Numbered from the stretch's first letter, positions 17,201-27,288 are shown. The stretch: DNA of 55,750 nt from a bacterium (GCA_016934675.1 JAFGSJ010000099.1:1-55750), one strand, 5' to 3'. Notes: generated from the letters alone by a model not told the origin. A program made the numbers and translations.

Positions 17201-17962
17201 AAAACAGGCCAGGCCACGACCATGGGCAATATGGCTATAATTTACAAGAACCTGGGGGATTATGAACAAGCCCGGTCTTTATATCTCGATGCCTTGGATA
17301 TCGCCCGTGAAAGCGGCAATCGCCGGGCCGAGGCCTTGAATCTCGGTAATCTGGCCAGCCTCTATCGCGACCAGGGGCACTATGACCAGGCTAAAACCTT
17401 TACAGAAAAAGCCCGCAGCATCGCTCAGGAAATCGATGACCCCCGTCTCGAAAATCTGCTGCTGACTAACCTGGCCCAATTACTCGGTTTCCTCGGTCAA
17501 GTCAACAAGGCGAGCAGACTTTTCCGGCAGGCCCTGGATCTGGCCCGGGTCATCGGTGACCCGCGCAATGAAGCCTATGTTCTCGACTTGCTCGCAACAC
17601 TCGAACGCAGGACAGCTTCAGACCTCGAACCTGCCCAGGCATTCCTCGACCAGTCACGGACGATCAAGCTCAGATTGAAGAACAAGCTCGATCTGATCGA
17701 CTCGCTCTGCCGCCAGGGACATCTGGACCTGGCCCGCACCGAATCTGCCCGCCCACGACTCGAAGAAGCCCGCAGCATGGCTCATGAACTCGATCTCGAC
17801 CCCATGAACAAAGTCTGGGACAGTATCCATTCTCTCGAACAAGTCCAACGGGCTTTTGAAGACGGCGAAACCAGGCAGGTGTTTCGCGGGGACCTGGTCG
17901 AAAAACTGCCGCCGGGACTTCGAACCTGGCTCAAGAAAAAGAAATTTCTGCCTCAGCGCTGA
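14249..17962 (+). CDS. Ser/Thr protein kinase - AAA ATPase - TPR protein
   Basis: This 1237-residue regulatory protein begins with a Hanks-type kinase domain: glycine loop GRGGMGVVY, VALK lysine, HRDLKPDN (His209, Asp211), DFG and APE. An insert of about 90 residues, rich in Ala, Thr and Pro, separates the hinge (MELLTGVTMRNYF) from helix E. A NACHT/AAA_16-like ATPase follows, with P-loop RGERGLGKTRLL and LLLIDDLHRADD. The C-terminal 400-450 residues are tandem TPR repeats (NLAVYHKNLGRFEEALNLY type). The layout resembles PknK/LuxR-type signalling ATPases, with TPR units as the likely input or partner-binding surface. No transmembrane segment is seen. ATG 14249 has a poor ribosome binding site; a TTG at 14231 overlapping the previous stop is the alternative. 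Confidence 0.9.
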   Translation: MDQHLKAIADYEIVAPLGRGGMGVVYRCRHRRTGEHVALKTVLLNDQKLLESIRREIRVLSRLDHPGIVRIMDEGVFRGAPWYAMELLTGVTMRNYFNSGADYQAACQTQVTRVRGEMVKGNAATGLGPSPLWWTWSLVGLEQKGWQDTAETVAIQGPTVAIRPIAPASFSAERLTASPLHPADLAQVLPLFGRLCEPLAYMHGEGIVHRDLKPDNVIIRPDGQPVLVDFGLMRFVTGRQSRESLAIEQGAVGTMNYIAPEQISGQQVDARADLYSLGCMLYELVFGLPVFLNQEDSQLLKARQLIPPGPSWTQKPEFLSEFDELMSRLLAKDPRERLGYADMVAASISRWCSDFKPWSRGPKPKAYLYHPGFTGRDSVLQRIRKSMAKLSQNRGAFVLIRGERGLGKTRLLMEIGQQAARQSCFILTGECLDTSTYPLQALQRPMQIIADLCRQRGQEEIERILGKQGRLLSIYFQSLASLPGVLDLPEPVDLPANEARSRLFHALMEVLSRLAHQKPLLLLIDDLHRADDLFFGFLQYLVRDQTLRKLPLLCLATCHSESVSPEIETLVTSPGVKNITLKSLNVPAISRIISDMLALKSPARSLCRHLARHSEGNPFYLAEYLHLSVEQGLFWRNESGQWQIRETGPQEHAAAQFAGLPLPSSLRDIIEQRLHGLPTLGLQLVKAASLFEREIDVPLLTALTGLDHETVSDGVKELQWRRVLDKTRSNDCFAFVYGKFREVAYSLIEDHERIGLHFKAAQTLDQYYPDHNLADIGFHWERAGHYDQAIACYLKAARLAVKQSALAEAEKLYSACLALLSTPSEERVTIRYELGTHVLHPLAKNQVALDQLELAMADARASGYESGLAQCQHSLATIMVVTGRLNEAIIQLEQALELALKIGDLRVEGSIRTSLGVAHHHLGQDDRAAEQYLQALLTAQKTGERGTEGSLLCNLAVYHKNLGRFEEALNLYQKALSIARELDNKTGQATTMGNMAIIYKNLGDYEQARSLYLDALDIARESGNRRAEALNLGNLASLYRDQGHYDQAKTFTEKARSIAQEIDDPRLENLLLTNLAQLLGFLGQVNKASRLFRQALDLARVIGDPRNEAYVLDLLATLERRTASDLEPAQAFLDQSRTIKLRLKNKLDLIDSLCRQGHLDLARTESARPRLEEARSMAHELDLDPMNKVWDSIHSLEQVQRAFEDGETRQVFRGDLVEKLPPGLRTWLKKKKFLPQR

Positions 17963-18083
17963 AAATTCTGTTAAATAGCGACCTTTTTCTCTGCACTTCC
18001 GCCCTGTCTCTCTATTTCATCTGAGCGAAGGCTGACCTCATCAAAGTCGTCATATAAACGAAATGAACAATCTGGGTTAAATG

Positions 18084-19652
18084 TCAGGATCGTCTGATGA
18101 ACCGAAAAAGGGAAAGACCCTGAGTCAATCCGAGCAGGTGGGTTAGACCACAATAAACCAAGAAGGCCAGGGACCAACCCGAGACAAAGACGATCAGGTT
18201 CAGCGGTGAAGCAGGTCCCTGCTGCCACTGTCCGAACTGGTTGAGAAAAACCAGGACCATGGCCGAACTGATCGAGGCCAGGGTCATTTTCAATAGCGGG
18301 CCTGAGAGTCCTTTCAAGTTGAACTTTGTGCCTAAACGGATTTTCAGATGGACCAGATAGATGATCAATTGTATCACAGAGACCGATGACAAGGAAAGGG
18401 CGAGACCGTTAATTCCCCAGGCAAGCATGAACAGATAACCGGTGATAAAAATAAGCACACTACTGGCTGCCCCGATTATGATCAAAGCTGTCCGTTCATT
18501 CAGGGCGAAGTAGACCTTTTTGATGATGTTGATCCCGGCCAGGGCCCACATGCTGGGTATAAGATAAAACAGGACTTCTGCTGTGGCCCTGGCATCATGA
18601 CCGGTAAAATCGCCGTGTCTGAACAGGATACTGACCGTGGGTAAGGACCAGACCGCGAGACTGAGACCCACGGGCAGTAATATAAAAGCTGATGTTCTGA
18701 GAGCATAACGCAATTGGTCCTGAAAACTGGTCCAATCGTTTGCACTGATCGAACGGGCCAGTGCGGGCAGAACGGCTGAACCCATTCCCACAGCGATGAT
18801 GCCCTGAGCCAGGTCCATCAAACGGATGGCATACCAGTACCAGGATACTGAACCTGGGGCCAGGTTCGAGGCCAGGGACCGCAGAATAATGATATTGAGT
18901 TGAGCACAAAGACCGATCGCCACGATTTTGCCCATTTCAATCATAAATTGTCGAAATCTCGCTGACGAAAAATCGAAAGAAAAACGGGGCACATTCCAAT
19001 AGCGTTTCATAACCGGTATATGGATCAAGACATGCAACAAACCGCCGATCAACACACCGATGACGACGGCGTATATGGGTTGTGACAATGATGTGAACAA
19101 CAGGGGGATGGCGATGACAATCGAAGCCGACACCACGCCAGGTGCAATCTTTGGAATAAAGAAATGGTCTCGATAGTTCAATATACCTTCACAAAATGAG
19201 ACCAGACTGACGAAAAAAACGAAACTGAACAACCAGCGGGTCAAGCCGATGCCCAGGGCCATAGCGGTTGGATCGGAACGAAAGCCGGACCCGAAAACCA
19301 GAAAAAGTGCCGGCGCAAAAACTATACCCAGAAAAGACAGGAGCACATTGACTAAAACCAGAAAAGTAAAGGTGGTATTGGTTAAATTGAACGCTGACTG
19401 CCGACCGTTTTCCTGTTCTTCTTCGGCAACCGCCGGGATAATCGCACCGGTCAAGCCTTCGTCGGCCACAAATCGCCGAAACACATTGGGTATGGTAAAG
19501 GCAACCCAGAAAATATCAGTGATCTTGGTTGCACCAAAGAAATGGGAAATTGTAACATCTCGCAGAAATCCGAAAATCCTGGCCAAACCCGTGCCCAACG
19601 AACTGATCAGGAAATTTGCTAAAATGCCGTGCCGGTCCTGCTCTCGTTTCAT
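18084..19652 (-). CDS. murJ: Lipid II flippase MurJ (MviN family)
   Basis: This 522-residue polytopic protein of the MOP exporter superfamily moves lipid II across the cytoplasmic membrane for peptidoglycan synthesis. The N-terminal segment with DVTISHFFGATKITDIFWVA and the IPNVFRR motif is typical. The length and about 14 hydrophobic helices match MurJ. AGGGGTG just upstream of ATG 19652 supports the start. It is convergent with the kinase gene (121-bp gap with no clear terminator) and divergent from fumarase. Confidence 0.94.
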   Translation of the reverse strand: MKREQDRHGILANFLISSLGTGLARIFGFLRDVTISHFFGATKITDIFWVAFTIPNVFRRFVADEGLTGAIIPAVAEEEQENGRQSAFNLTNTTFTFLVLVNVLLSFLGIVFAPALFLVFGSGFRSDPTAMALGIGLTRWLFSFVFFVSLVSFCEGILNYRDHFFIPKIAPGVVSASIVIAIPLLFTSLSQPIYAVVIGVLIGGLLHVLIHIPVMKRYWNVPRFSFDFSSARFRQFMIEMGKIVAIGLCAQLNIIILRSLASNLAPGSVSWYWYAIRLMDLAQGIIAVGMGSAVLPALARSISANDWTSFQDQLRYALRTSAFILLPVGLSLAVWSLPTVSILFRHGDFTGHDARATAEVLFYLIPSMWALAGINIIKKVYFALNERTALIIIGAASSVLIFITGYLFMLAWGINGLALSLSSVSVIQLIIYLVHLKIRLGTKFNLKGLSGPLLKMTLASISSAMVLVFLNQFGQWQQGPASPLNLIVFVSGWSLAFLVYCGLTHLLGLTQGLSLFRFIRRS

Positions 19653-19884
19653 CGTTCACACCCCTGGACAAAACTTCGGTGCTGAAAAGCTGAACATGTT
19701 CTGAACCATCTCATCTTTATCACTGAATCAAAAATTATGCCACATTATACTCAGGATCAAATCCGGGCCTAATCGGGATAGGACGAACCTATTTGAAAGA
19801 CGGCCAGTATCAAGGAAAGATGGCATACATACAGTCAGTTGTGTCGATCAGTCACGTGAGAGGGCGGCATCGAGGGGCCCAGCA

Positions 19885-19928
19885 GATCGTGTCAAATATG
19901 ACGCGATCCGGTCCATTGTGATCGCGTC
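19885..19928. promoter_or_regulatory. Palindrome plus extra half-site, possible operator
   Basis: GATCGTGTCA (19885-19894) and TGACGCGATC (19899-19908) form a 10-bp inverted repeat around AATA. A further direct copy, GATCGCGTC, follows at 19920-19928. The array ends 28 bp upstream of the fumarase -35 box, a position suited to a transcription factor. The regulator is unknown. Confidence 0.45.
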
Positions 19929-19956
19929 TACCACTATAAAACGGAGGACGGCATTC

Positions 19957-19985
19957 TTGATAATATTGATATTTTGACATACTAT
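19957..19985 (+). promoter_or_regulatory. Sigma70-type promoter of fumarase
   Basis: TTGATA (19957-19962) and TACTAT (19980-19985) have a 17-bp spacer. The start codon at 20121 is about 135 bp downstream, leaving a leader of about 125 nt. Confidence 0.65.
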
Positions 19986-20120
19986 GACTTTCTTGGTTGG
20001 TCCAAAAGGGTGATCGATTTCCCGCTCGTCATAGCCGAGTTTTGTAACGAATTGTGAGAAAAGACTCAAGGTGTCGTAAGTCTTTTATCGAGGCAAATAT
20101 TCAGCAGTGGAGGTCAAATC

Positions 20121-21731
20121 ATGGTCGAGTTTTCTTATCAAGAGCTCTTTCCATTAGCTCAGGAGACAACCCAATACCAGTTGCTGAGCCGAGATTTTGT
20201 CAAGTCTGTGGAATGGAACGGGCAGGAAATTCTGACCATTGGTCCCGAAGCATTGACTTTTTTAGCGCACCAGGCATTTCGCCGGGTCAATTTTCTGCTA
20301 CGACCGGCCCATCAGGCTCAGGTGGCAGCCATTCTCGCCGATCCAAAATCCTCACCAAACGATCGGAAAGTGGCCCTGGCCATGCTCAAAAACGCGGTCA
20401 TTTCCGCCCGATTCGAGTTACCGTTTTGCCAGGACACAGGGACGGCTATCATTGTGGGGAAAAAGGGCGAGCGGGTCTGGACGGGCGTTGATGATGCCGA
20501 GTATTTATCCAAAGGCGTTTTTAAGGCTTACACAACCGAGAATTTGCGTTATTCCCAAAACGTGCCCCTGACCATGTATGAGGAGGTCAACTCGGCCTGC
20601 AATTTACCGGCCCAGATTGATTTATATGCGGTGTCCGGTCAGGAATACAAGTTTCTGTTTATCGCCAAAGGTGGCGGATCAGCCAACAAAACGTTTCTGT
20701 TTCAGGAAACCAAGGCGGTGCTGCATCCTGAGCGATTGTATCCTTTTTTGGTCTCGCAGTTGAAACACCTGGGAACCGCGGCATGTCCGCCCTATCACCT
20801 TGCTTTTGTCGTGGGCGGTTTGAGCGCGGAACAGACCTTAAAAACGGTCAAACTGGCGACTGCCGGCTATCTCGATGGCTTGCCCCAGTCCGGAAACAGG
20901 GGCGGTCGTGCTTTCCGGGACCTTGAACTCGAACAAAAATTAAGCGAAGCCGCGTATAAATCAGGATTCGGGGCCCAATTCGGAGGTAAGTATTTCGTTC
21001 ACGACGTTCGGGTCATTCGCTTGCCGCGTCACGGTGCTTCTTGTCCTATAGGCTTGGGTGTTTCCTGTTCGGCTGATCGAAATGTTCTGGCCAAAATCAA
21101 TAAAGAGGGTATTTGGCTTGAAGTACTCGAGGACCATCCGGAAAAATATCTCCCGGCACAAGACAGTGATGCCCTCGAACGCGACGCAATCAGAATTGAC
21201 TTGAACAGACCCATGCCTGAAATTCTAGCCGAGTTGACCAAATATCCGGTCACCACCCAATTATCGTTGACCGGGACCATGGTGGTCGGCCGTGATATTG
21301 CTCATGCCAAAATCAAAGAACGAATCGAGCGGGGACAGGGACTGCCCGACTATCTCAAAGACCACCCGATCTATTATGCCGGTCCGGCCAAGACCCCTCC
21401 CGGCAAAGCCTCGGGTTCGTTCGGACCGACTACTGCCGGACGGATGGATGATTATGTCGAGTTGTTCCAGTCTCTCGGTGGTTCATTGATCATGATCGCC
21501 AAGGGTAATCGCTCCCGGATCGTGACCGATTCCTGCAAACAGTACGGCGGTTTTTATCTGGGATCGATTGGCGGACCGGCGGCACTACTCGCAGAAGAAA
21601 ACATAAAGAAAGTCGAATGCCTCGACTATCCTGAACTGGGTATGGAAGCAGTCTGGAAAATTGAAGTTGAAAACTTCCCTGCTTTTATTCTCGTGGATGA
21701 CAAAGGTAATGATTTTTTCAGTGCGTTATAA
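20121..21731 (+). CDS. fumA: Class I (iron-sulfur) fumarate hydratase
   Basis: This 536-residue enzyme interconverts fumarate and malate using an oxygen-labile [4Fe-4S] cluster. It is the single-chain form, with alpha and beta halves fused. The cluster cysteines sit in FCQDTGT (about residue 102), HGASCPIG (about 308) and DSCKQYGG (about 472). The beta half carries GPTTAGRMD and [14 protein letters not shown] lies 7 bases before the ATG. It serves the tricarboxylic acid cycle or fumarate-producing fermentation. A possible operator and promoter lie upstream. An ATP-grasp-like gene follows 119 bp downstream; a GGGTC/GACCC hairpin in that gap lacks a T-run. Confidence 0.95.
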   Translation: MVEFSYQELFPLAQETTQYQLLSRDFVKSVEWNGQEILTIGPEALTFLAHQAFRRVNFLLRPAHQAQVAAILADPKSSPNDRKVALAMLKNAVISARFELPFCQDTGTAIIVGKKGERVWTGVDDAEYLSKGVFKAYTTENLRYSQNVPLTMYEEVNSACNLPAQIDLYAVSGQEYKFLFIAKGGGSANKTFLFQETKAVLHPERLYPFLVSQLKHLGTAACPPYHLAFVVGGLSAEQTLKTVKLATAGYLDGLPQSGNRGGRAFRDLELEQKLSEAAYKSGFGAQFGGKYFVHDVRVIRLPRHGASCPIGLGVSCSADRNVLAKINKEGIWLEVLEDHPEKYLPAQDSDALERDAIRIDLNRPMPEILAELTKYPVTTQLSLTGTMVVGRDIAHAKIKERIERGQGLPDYLKDHPIYYAGPAKTPPGKASGSFGPTTAGRMDDYVELFQSLGGSLIMIAKGNRSRIVTDSCKQYGGFYLGSIGGPAALLAEENIKKVECLDYPELGMEAVWKIEVENFPAFILVDDKGNDFFSAL

Positions 21732-21850
21732 ACATATGAGTGGGTCTACTCTTGTGGGACCCGCTCTTGAAGTTTTGGGTCTGGGCCGCTATTGGGCTTA
21801 CGACCTCTGGATACGTAACCCTTAACCTTAATTCATGATGGAGTAATTCT

Positions 21851-23278
21851 ATGCAGATTCCAGAACATCTCCGACTTTGTATCGGCGACCGCGGACGTGA
21901 ACGTGACTTGCCCGCGTACCTCGACTCACCAACCTGGATTGTGGACAGCGCTTGGGACCAATTCGCGAAAGTGGCCAAAACAGCCCTGGCTGCGTACATG
22001 AACTACTGCAAGACGAATAATTTACCGCATTCGTATCTGCTTGGCCTTGACATTCTCGTTATGGGCTCAATCGATCCTAACAATCCGCGACACATTATTG
22101 ACATCAGGCCGACTATGGTCGAAGGTCCCTGCTGCAACAGCTATCCCGCCTGCCCCAATTTGTGGGCATCGCGATTGTATGGTCAGCTCAAGTTGAAGGG
22201 GTTTAACCCCGATCTGGTCGAATATCCGACCCATCCCGAAATGATTTTGGACAAAATCTGCCGTCTCTTCAGCGATATCTGGGAAGTCAAGGGCGACTCG
22301 AGTCGGAAACCGGTCTGTGCTGTCTTTACCAGACCTTATGATCTTTCTGAAGAGGAAACAGCCCATGTTACCACGTTGAATGCTCTGAAGGCTTTCGGCT
22401 ATGAGGCCTATCGCATCACGCCCGAAGAAAAGCCCGAAGTGAAGGAAGGAAAAATCTGGGTCCATGGCAAGCCCATTGACATGGTTTGGCGGAGAATTGA
22501 ACGGATTCATCTGCCCGGTCAGGCCAATCCGCCCGGTCGCGATGACGAGAAATGGGTCGAGTTTTATGGCGAGGAATTCGCCAAGAAAGTCGTCAATGAA
22601 ACACCTAAGACCATCTGGATCAATCCCTGGAAAATCGATGATCTTCGCTCGAAAACCATCGAAGAAAAAGCGTTTCGCCTTTACGAAGAAACCAATCCTG
22701 GCAAGACCATTTCCCGTCCGATCACCCTGCTAGGCGATCAGGTCAATGCCAAAGCGGTCAGTAAACTGGCCGATCTGGGCGGTTGGGTCATGAAACGCTG
22801 GAACTCGACCGGTGGCAAAGGCGTGTTCATGCATGTCAATCTGGAAAAGTCCAAAACCCTGTGCGACCATCTCTACAACCGCTATGACGGCAGACATATG
22901 CTACTCATGGACACCAATATGAAGAATGAAGAGCTGGCTAAACTCGATGCTTTCAACGAAGATTCAGCCGTTCAATTGATGCGTTTCCCCGATGCTCGCG
23001 ATCTCGGTGGTGGCAAAAAACTGGTCTATGATACTCGGATCAATGTCCTCTACAATCCCAAAACCGATGAATGGGAATTCCTCTCGGGTATGAGTCGTTC
23101 CGTGCCCTGCGGAGAAGGCGTTGACAATGGTAACAGCCTGCTGACCAATGTCTCGATGGGTGCTGAAATCAGCCCACTGATCATGGGACATGTCAAGAAG
23201 GGCGCCGATCGCTCCCAGATAAAATACGGACCCATTCTGACCGCACTGATGAACGGAAAAACGGAAACAACATTCTGA
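21851..23278 (+). CDS. Orphan ATP-grasp-like protein
   Basis: I do not recognise a named family for this 475-residue protein. Residues about 313-330 read WVMKRWNSTGGKGVFMHV, matching the nucleotide-binding lysine and glycine-rich loop of ATP-grasp ligases. IDMVWRRIERIHLPG (about 210-225) resembles a conserved segment of circularly permuted ATP-grasp proteins. The N-terminal 100 residues contain GPCCNSYPACPNLW, a Cys-rich stretch that could bind metal. ATP-dependent carboxylate-amine ligation is a reasonable guess; the substrate is unknown. GGAG lies 8 bases before the ATG. It is downstream of fumarase and may be co-transcribed. A perfect terminator follows the stop. Confidence 0.75.
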   Translation: MQIPEHLRLCIGDRGRERDLPAYLDSPTWIVDSAWDQFAKVAKTALAAYMNYCKTNNLPHSYLLGLDILVMGSIDPNNPRHIIDIRPTMVEGPCCNSYPACPNLWASRLYGQLKLKGFNPDLVEYPTHPEMILDKICRLFSDIWEVKGDSSRKPVCAVFTRPYDLSEEETAHVTTLNALKAFGYEAYRITPEEKPEVKEGKIWVHGKPIDMVWRRIERIHLPGQANPPGRDDEKWVEFYGEEFAKKVVNETPKTIWINPWKIDDLRSKTIEEKAFRLYEETNPGKTISRPITLLGDQVNAKAVSKLADLGGWVMKRWNSTGGKGVFMHVNLEKSKTLCDHLYNRYDGRHMLLMDTNMKNEELAKLDAFNEDSAVQLMRFPDARDLGGGKKLVYDTRINVLYNPKTDEWEFLSGMSRSVPCGEGVDNGNSLLTNVSMGAEISPLIMGHVKKGADRSQIKYGPILTALMNGKTETTF

Positions 23279-23286
23279 TCACTATG

Positions 23287-23322
23287 AAAAAGCCATGAAC
23301 GAGAGATCGTTCATGGCTTTTT
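23287..23322. terminator. Perfect 16-bp intrinsic terminator
   Basis: A left arm at 23287-23302 (A-run then GCCATGAACGA) pairs perfectly with 23307-23322 around a GAGA loop and ends in TTTTT. It starts 9 bp after the ATP-grasp stop and ends the fumarase/ATP-grasp transcript. Confidence 0.9.
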
Positions 23323-23524
23323 CAATTAAAATAGGGACAATCTCCTTTCCTTCCGTGCTCCATACCAAGATACTCCGGTTCGAGATTCAGACGATATAAT
23401 TCGTGAATGGCCCTGCAGTTAAACCTGATTGACCTGTTCATCATCGGTGACATCTGTGAAAACTGTAATGTCTTCCTTTTCATTCAGCGATGAGTAAAGC
23501 TATGGTCTTTAGTGTGATTGTTGA

Positions 23525-23553
23525 TTGACAAATGTGGCTGATCATGCCATAGT
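23525..23553 (+). promoter_or_regulatory. Sigma70-type promoter of gap-tpiA-secG
   Basis: TTGACA (23525-23530) and CATAGT (23548-23553) have a 17-bp spacer, 50 bp before the gap start codon. The rest of the 325-bp gap 23279-23603 shows only the terminator above. Confidence 0.65.
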
Positions 23554-23591
23554 ATTGTGATTAGTGAATATGAGTGGAATACAAACATTAA

Positions 23592-24602
<1,011 letters not shown>

Positions 24603-24616
24603 GCTGGGGTTTACTC

Positions 24617-25381
24617 ATGAGAAAGAAGCTCATTGCTGCAAACTGGAAGATGAACAAGACCATTGACGAAGGGCTTGTATTCGTTAATGGTCTGAAAGAG
24701 AAGTATCCCAAGACACATCCGGTTGATGTCGTAATCTGTGCTCCAGCCACCATGCTTTTTCCGATTGCCGAAAAAGCGATTGGTTCGCGAATTGACATCG
24801 GGGCCCAGAATTTGTTCTGGGAGCCGGAGGGTGCGTATACCGGCGAGATTTCAGCGAGGATGATCGTTGATGCAGGATGTTCTTACGTTATCATTGGTCA
24901 TTCAGAGCGACGGCAGTATTTTCATGAAACCAATGAACACACGCGGAAAAAAATCGCTACCGCCTTGAATGAACGTTTAAATGTGATATTCTGTATCGGT
25001 GAAACGCTCGAGGACAGGAATGCGGGCAGGACCATGGACCTTCTCAGGTCCCAGTTAACAGAAGGATTGGCGGGCGTATCGGACCAGCAGTTGCGGTCAA
25101 TAATCATCGCATATGAACCGGTCTGGGCAATTGGTACAGGCGTGACGGCCACGCCAGAACAAGCCCAGGAAGCACATGCATTCATACGCGGTTTGGTCCG
25201 GTCCGGCTATTCGGAGAAGAGTGCTGAAACGATCCGGATTCTCTATGGCGGTAGTGTCAAACCGGACAACATTGATGAGTTGATGGCTTGTCCTGACATT
25301 GATGGCGCATTGGTAGGAGGTGCAAGTTTAAAACTTGATTCTTTTCTGAAATTGATCAATTATGGTGGTATGGGTTTATAG
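24617..25381 (+). CDS. tpiA: Triosephosphate isomerase
   Basis: This 254-residue TIM-barrel enzyme interconverts dihydroxyacetone phosphate and glyceraldehyde-3-phosphate. NWKMNKT carries the catalytic lysine, IIGHSERR the histidine, AYEPVWAIGTG the glutamate, and GGSVKPDN the phosphate-binding loop. All are intact. The frame is open into gap, but MRKKLIAANWKMNK is the family N-terminus, so ATG 24617 is chosen, 14 bp after the gap stop. The ribosome binding site is weak (TGGGG), suggesting translational coupling to gap. Confidence 0.97.
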   Translation: MRKKLIAANWKMNKTIDEGLVFVNGLKEKYPKTHPVDVVICAPATMLFPIAEKAIGSRIDIGAQNLFWEPEGAYTGEISARMIVDAGCSYVIIGHSERRQYFHETNEHTRKKIATALNERLNVIFCIGETLEDRNAGRTMDLLRSQLTEGLAGVSDQQLRSIIIAYEPVWAIGTGVTATPEQAQEAHAFIRGLVRSGYSEKSAETIRILYGGSVKPDNIDELMACPDIDGALVGGASLKLDSFLKLINYGGMGL

Positions 25382-25432
25382 TTCAAATGACTAATAGGGG
25401 TCCAAGGTTTTTCATTTAAGGAGATAACACAG

Positions 25433-25873
25433 ATGTTTACATTTGTAAGTATCATTCACATCATTATGAGTGTGATCTTAATCCTGATAGTATTGCTCCA
25501 GTCCGGCAAGGGGTCTGATCTGGCCAGTGCTTTTGGGGGAGGTGGTAGTCAGACACTCTTTGGCAGCCAAGGCGCCGCCAGTTTTCTCAACAAACTGACC
25601 ACGGTAGCGGCGATCATGTTCATGGTGACCTCATTGGCCCTGGCGATTCTCTCGGCAGCCCCGGACAAATCATTCATGGATGATTTCGATCTGCCTGAGG
25701 AGACAGCGGGCACGACCCAGCCGGCTGACACTTCGGCAGAAGGCGAGATGGAAGGCGCGGTGGCTCCCGATCAAGACCAGGTGCCTGTCGAGCAGACAGG
25801 TGATGCCGCTGCCGTGCCGATGACGACCGAGACGACTGATAGCAACGCCTCGCCGGGTAGTGAAAACGAATAA
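25433..25873 (+). CDS. secG: Preprotein translocase subunit SecG
   Basis: This 146-residue protein of the SecYEG channel has membrane helix 1 at about residues 4-22. The signature LLQSGKGSDLASAFGGG follows, then membrane helix 2 (about 55-78). A long acidic, Pro/Thr-rich tail extends beyond the usual length of 75-110 residues. AAGGAGA lies 8 bases before the ATG. The order gap-tpiA-secG, with a 51-bp gap after tpiA, recurs in many bacteria. It ends 26 bp from the convergent folC stop. Confidence 0.93.
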   Translation: MFTFVSIIHIIMSVILILIVLLQSGKGSDLASAFGGGGSQTLFGSQGAASFLNKLTTVAAIMFMVTSLALAILSAAPDKSFMDDFDLPEETAGTTQPADTSAEGEMEGAVAPDQDQVPVEQTGDAAAVPMTTETTDSNASPGSENE

Positions 25874-25899
25874 AGCGTCAGCATCAGAACCAGTGTTTT

Positions 25900-27288
25900 T
25901 TACGTGCAGGTCTGCGGGCTGACCCTGTTAACTCTGTACTCCGGGCCCTGCACAAGCGTCAGGATTTCGGCAACCAGATAGAGCGACCCGGTCACGAGCA
26001 CGGGCGTAGTATGTTCTGTGCTCGAAAGAGCTTGCTCGAGTGCCTGGCCTGATTGAGAAAAAACAGCACTCGAGCAAGCCGGTTCGAGTATTTCTGCCAA
26101 CGTATGTGGGTCTGCAGCTCTGGCCTGATCAAATCGGGTCAAGAACCAGTCTGAAACCAGAGGCGTGAGTATCCTGAGTAACTCGGCTATGCGTTTATCT
26201 CGAGCAAAGCCCGCCACCAGGGCTACTTTGCGTCCGGGAATTAAACGTTTCAGGCTTTGCCTCAAACGGGTCATGGCCAGGGTATTGTGGGCGCCATCCA
26301 GAATGAGCAATCGTTCATGTGCCCGGGAATGAGAATGTACCGTTAGTGTCTGGAGCCTGCCCGGCCAATGGATGTCGTTCAGTGCTGTTCGCACAGATTT
26401 TTCTCCATCAGAATCTGGGTGAAGGCCCTGAATTATTGAATATGCTTTGAGGGCCAAAGCCGCGTTCTGTATTTGAAAAGGTCCGGCCAGATTCAGTCGC
26501 AGGTCCTTCATAAAACAGCCTGGCTCACTATAGCTGAAAGTGCTGCCGGACAAGTCTGCCGATTTGAGTCGGGCCTTGAAATCTTGTGCGGCGAGATAGA
26601 TCGGGGCCTGTTTCTGATGGCAGGTCTCGATGATAACGGGCAGGACTGATGCCGGTTGACTCGCACAAACCACGGGTTGCCGCTCATGGATGATTCCGGC
26701 CTTTTCGAAGGCAATCAAGCGTTTGGTCTTACCGAGCCAGTGCTGATGATCGAGACCGATCGGAGTAATAATGCTCACCCGCGGTCGAAAAACATTGGTC
26801 GCATCGAGTCGACCTCCAACGCCAACCTCGAAAACAGCCAGATCAGGCTTATGTTCCTGAAAATAGACGATAGCCAGGGCGGTCATGAATTCAAAGAAGG
26901 TCCTCATGCCTTTACCAGCCCGAGAAATAAAATGATCATGCTGGAAGAGTCGACTCGCTCTCTCACAGAAATCATTCTTTGAAATCATCTGCCCGTTCAA
27001 TTCGATCCGCTCGCGGAGTTCGACCAGATGGGGCGAGGAGTAGAAAGCCACGGACAGGCCGGAAGCCAAGAGCAGATCGGTCAATATCCGCCCGGTCGCA
27101 CCTTTTCCCGAGGTCCCTGCGATGAGAAGAGTTGATAGGTCACGTTGGGGTGAGCCCAAATCTGCCAGGAAGGCTTTGAACTGTTCCAGATCAAAACTGG
27201 TCGATTGATAGGGGACCTGGACATTTTTTTCGTAATTGGTCAAGGTCGCCAGTTTTTCGAGGATGGATTGATATGTGCTTCTGGTCAT
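25900..27288 (-). CDS. folC: Folylpolyglutamate synthase / dihydrofolate synthase
   Basis: This 462-residue Mur-ligase-type enzyme attaches glutamate to dihydropteroate and folates using ATP. The P-loop is GTSGKGATGRILTD (near residue 55), the SPHLVELRERI motif follows, and EVGVGGRLDATN is the family signature. The C-terminal domain contains LDGAHN. The start is ATG 27288 with a poor ribosome binding site. It is downstream of rfbD (67-bp gap) on the same strand and probably co-transcribed. Confidence 0.94.
   Translation of the reverse strand: MTRSTYQSILEKLATLTNYEKNVQVPYQSTSFDLEQFKAFLADLGSPQRDLSTLLIAGTSGKGATGRILTDLLLASGLSVAFYSSPHLVELRERIELNGQMISKNDFCERASRLFQHDHFISRAGKGMRTFFEFMTALAIVYFQEHKPDLAVFEVGVGGRLDATNVFRPRVSIITPIGLDHQHWLGKTKRLIAFEKAGIIHERQPVVCASQPASVLPVIIETCHQKQAPIYLAAQDFKARLKSADLSGSTFSYSEPGCFMKDLRLNLAGPFQIQNAALALKAYSIIQGLHPDSDGEKSVRTALNDIHWPGRLQTLTVHSHSRAHERLLILDGAHNTLAMTRLRQSLKRLIPGRKVALVAGFARDKRIAELLRILTPLVSDWFLTRFDQARAADPHTLAEILEPACSSAVFSQSGQALEQALSSTEHTTPVLVTGSLYLVAEILTLVQGPEYRVNRVSPQTCT

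Larger units (their letters stand above)
19653..20120. other. Divergent murJ/fumarase control region
   Basis: This 468-bp non-coding region holds a perfect TATAAT in minus orientation near 19740-19750 (possible murJ -10 box, poor -35), a palindrome with a third half-site (19885-19928) and a good fumarase promoter (19957-19985). The last two are listed separately. A 73-codon minus-strand reading frame here looks spurious. Confidence 0.6.

Noticed and set aside
17971..18228. 85-codon minus-strand reading frame overlapping the murJ end
   Set aside because: It is in another frame of murJ and has no ribosome binding site.
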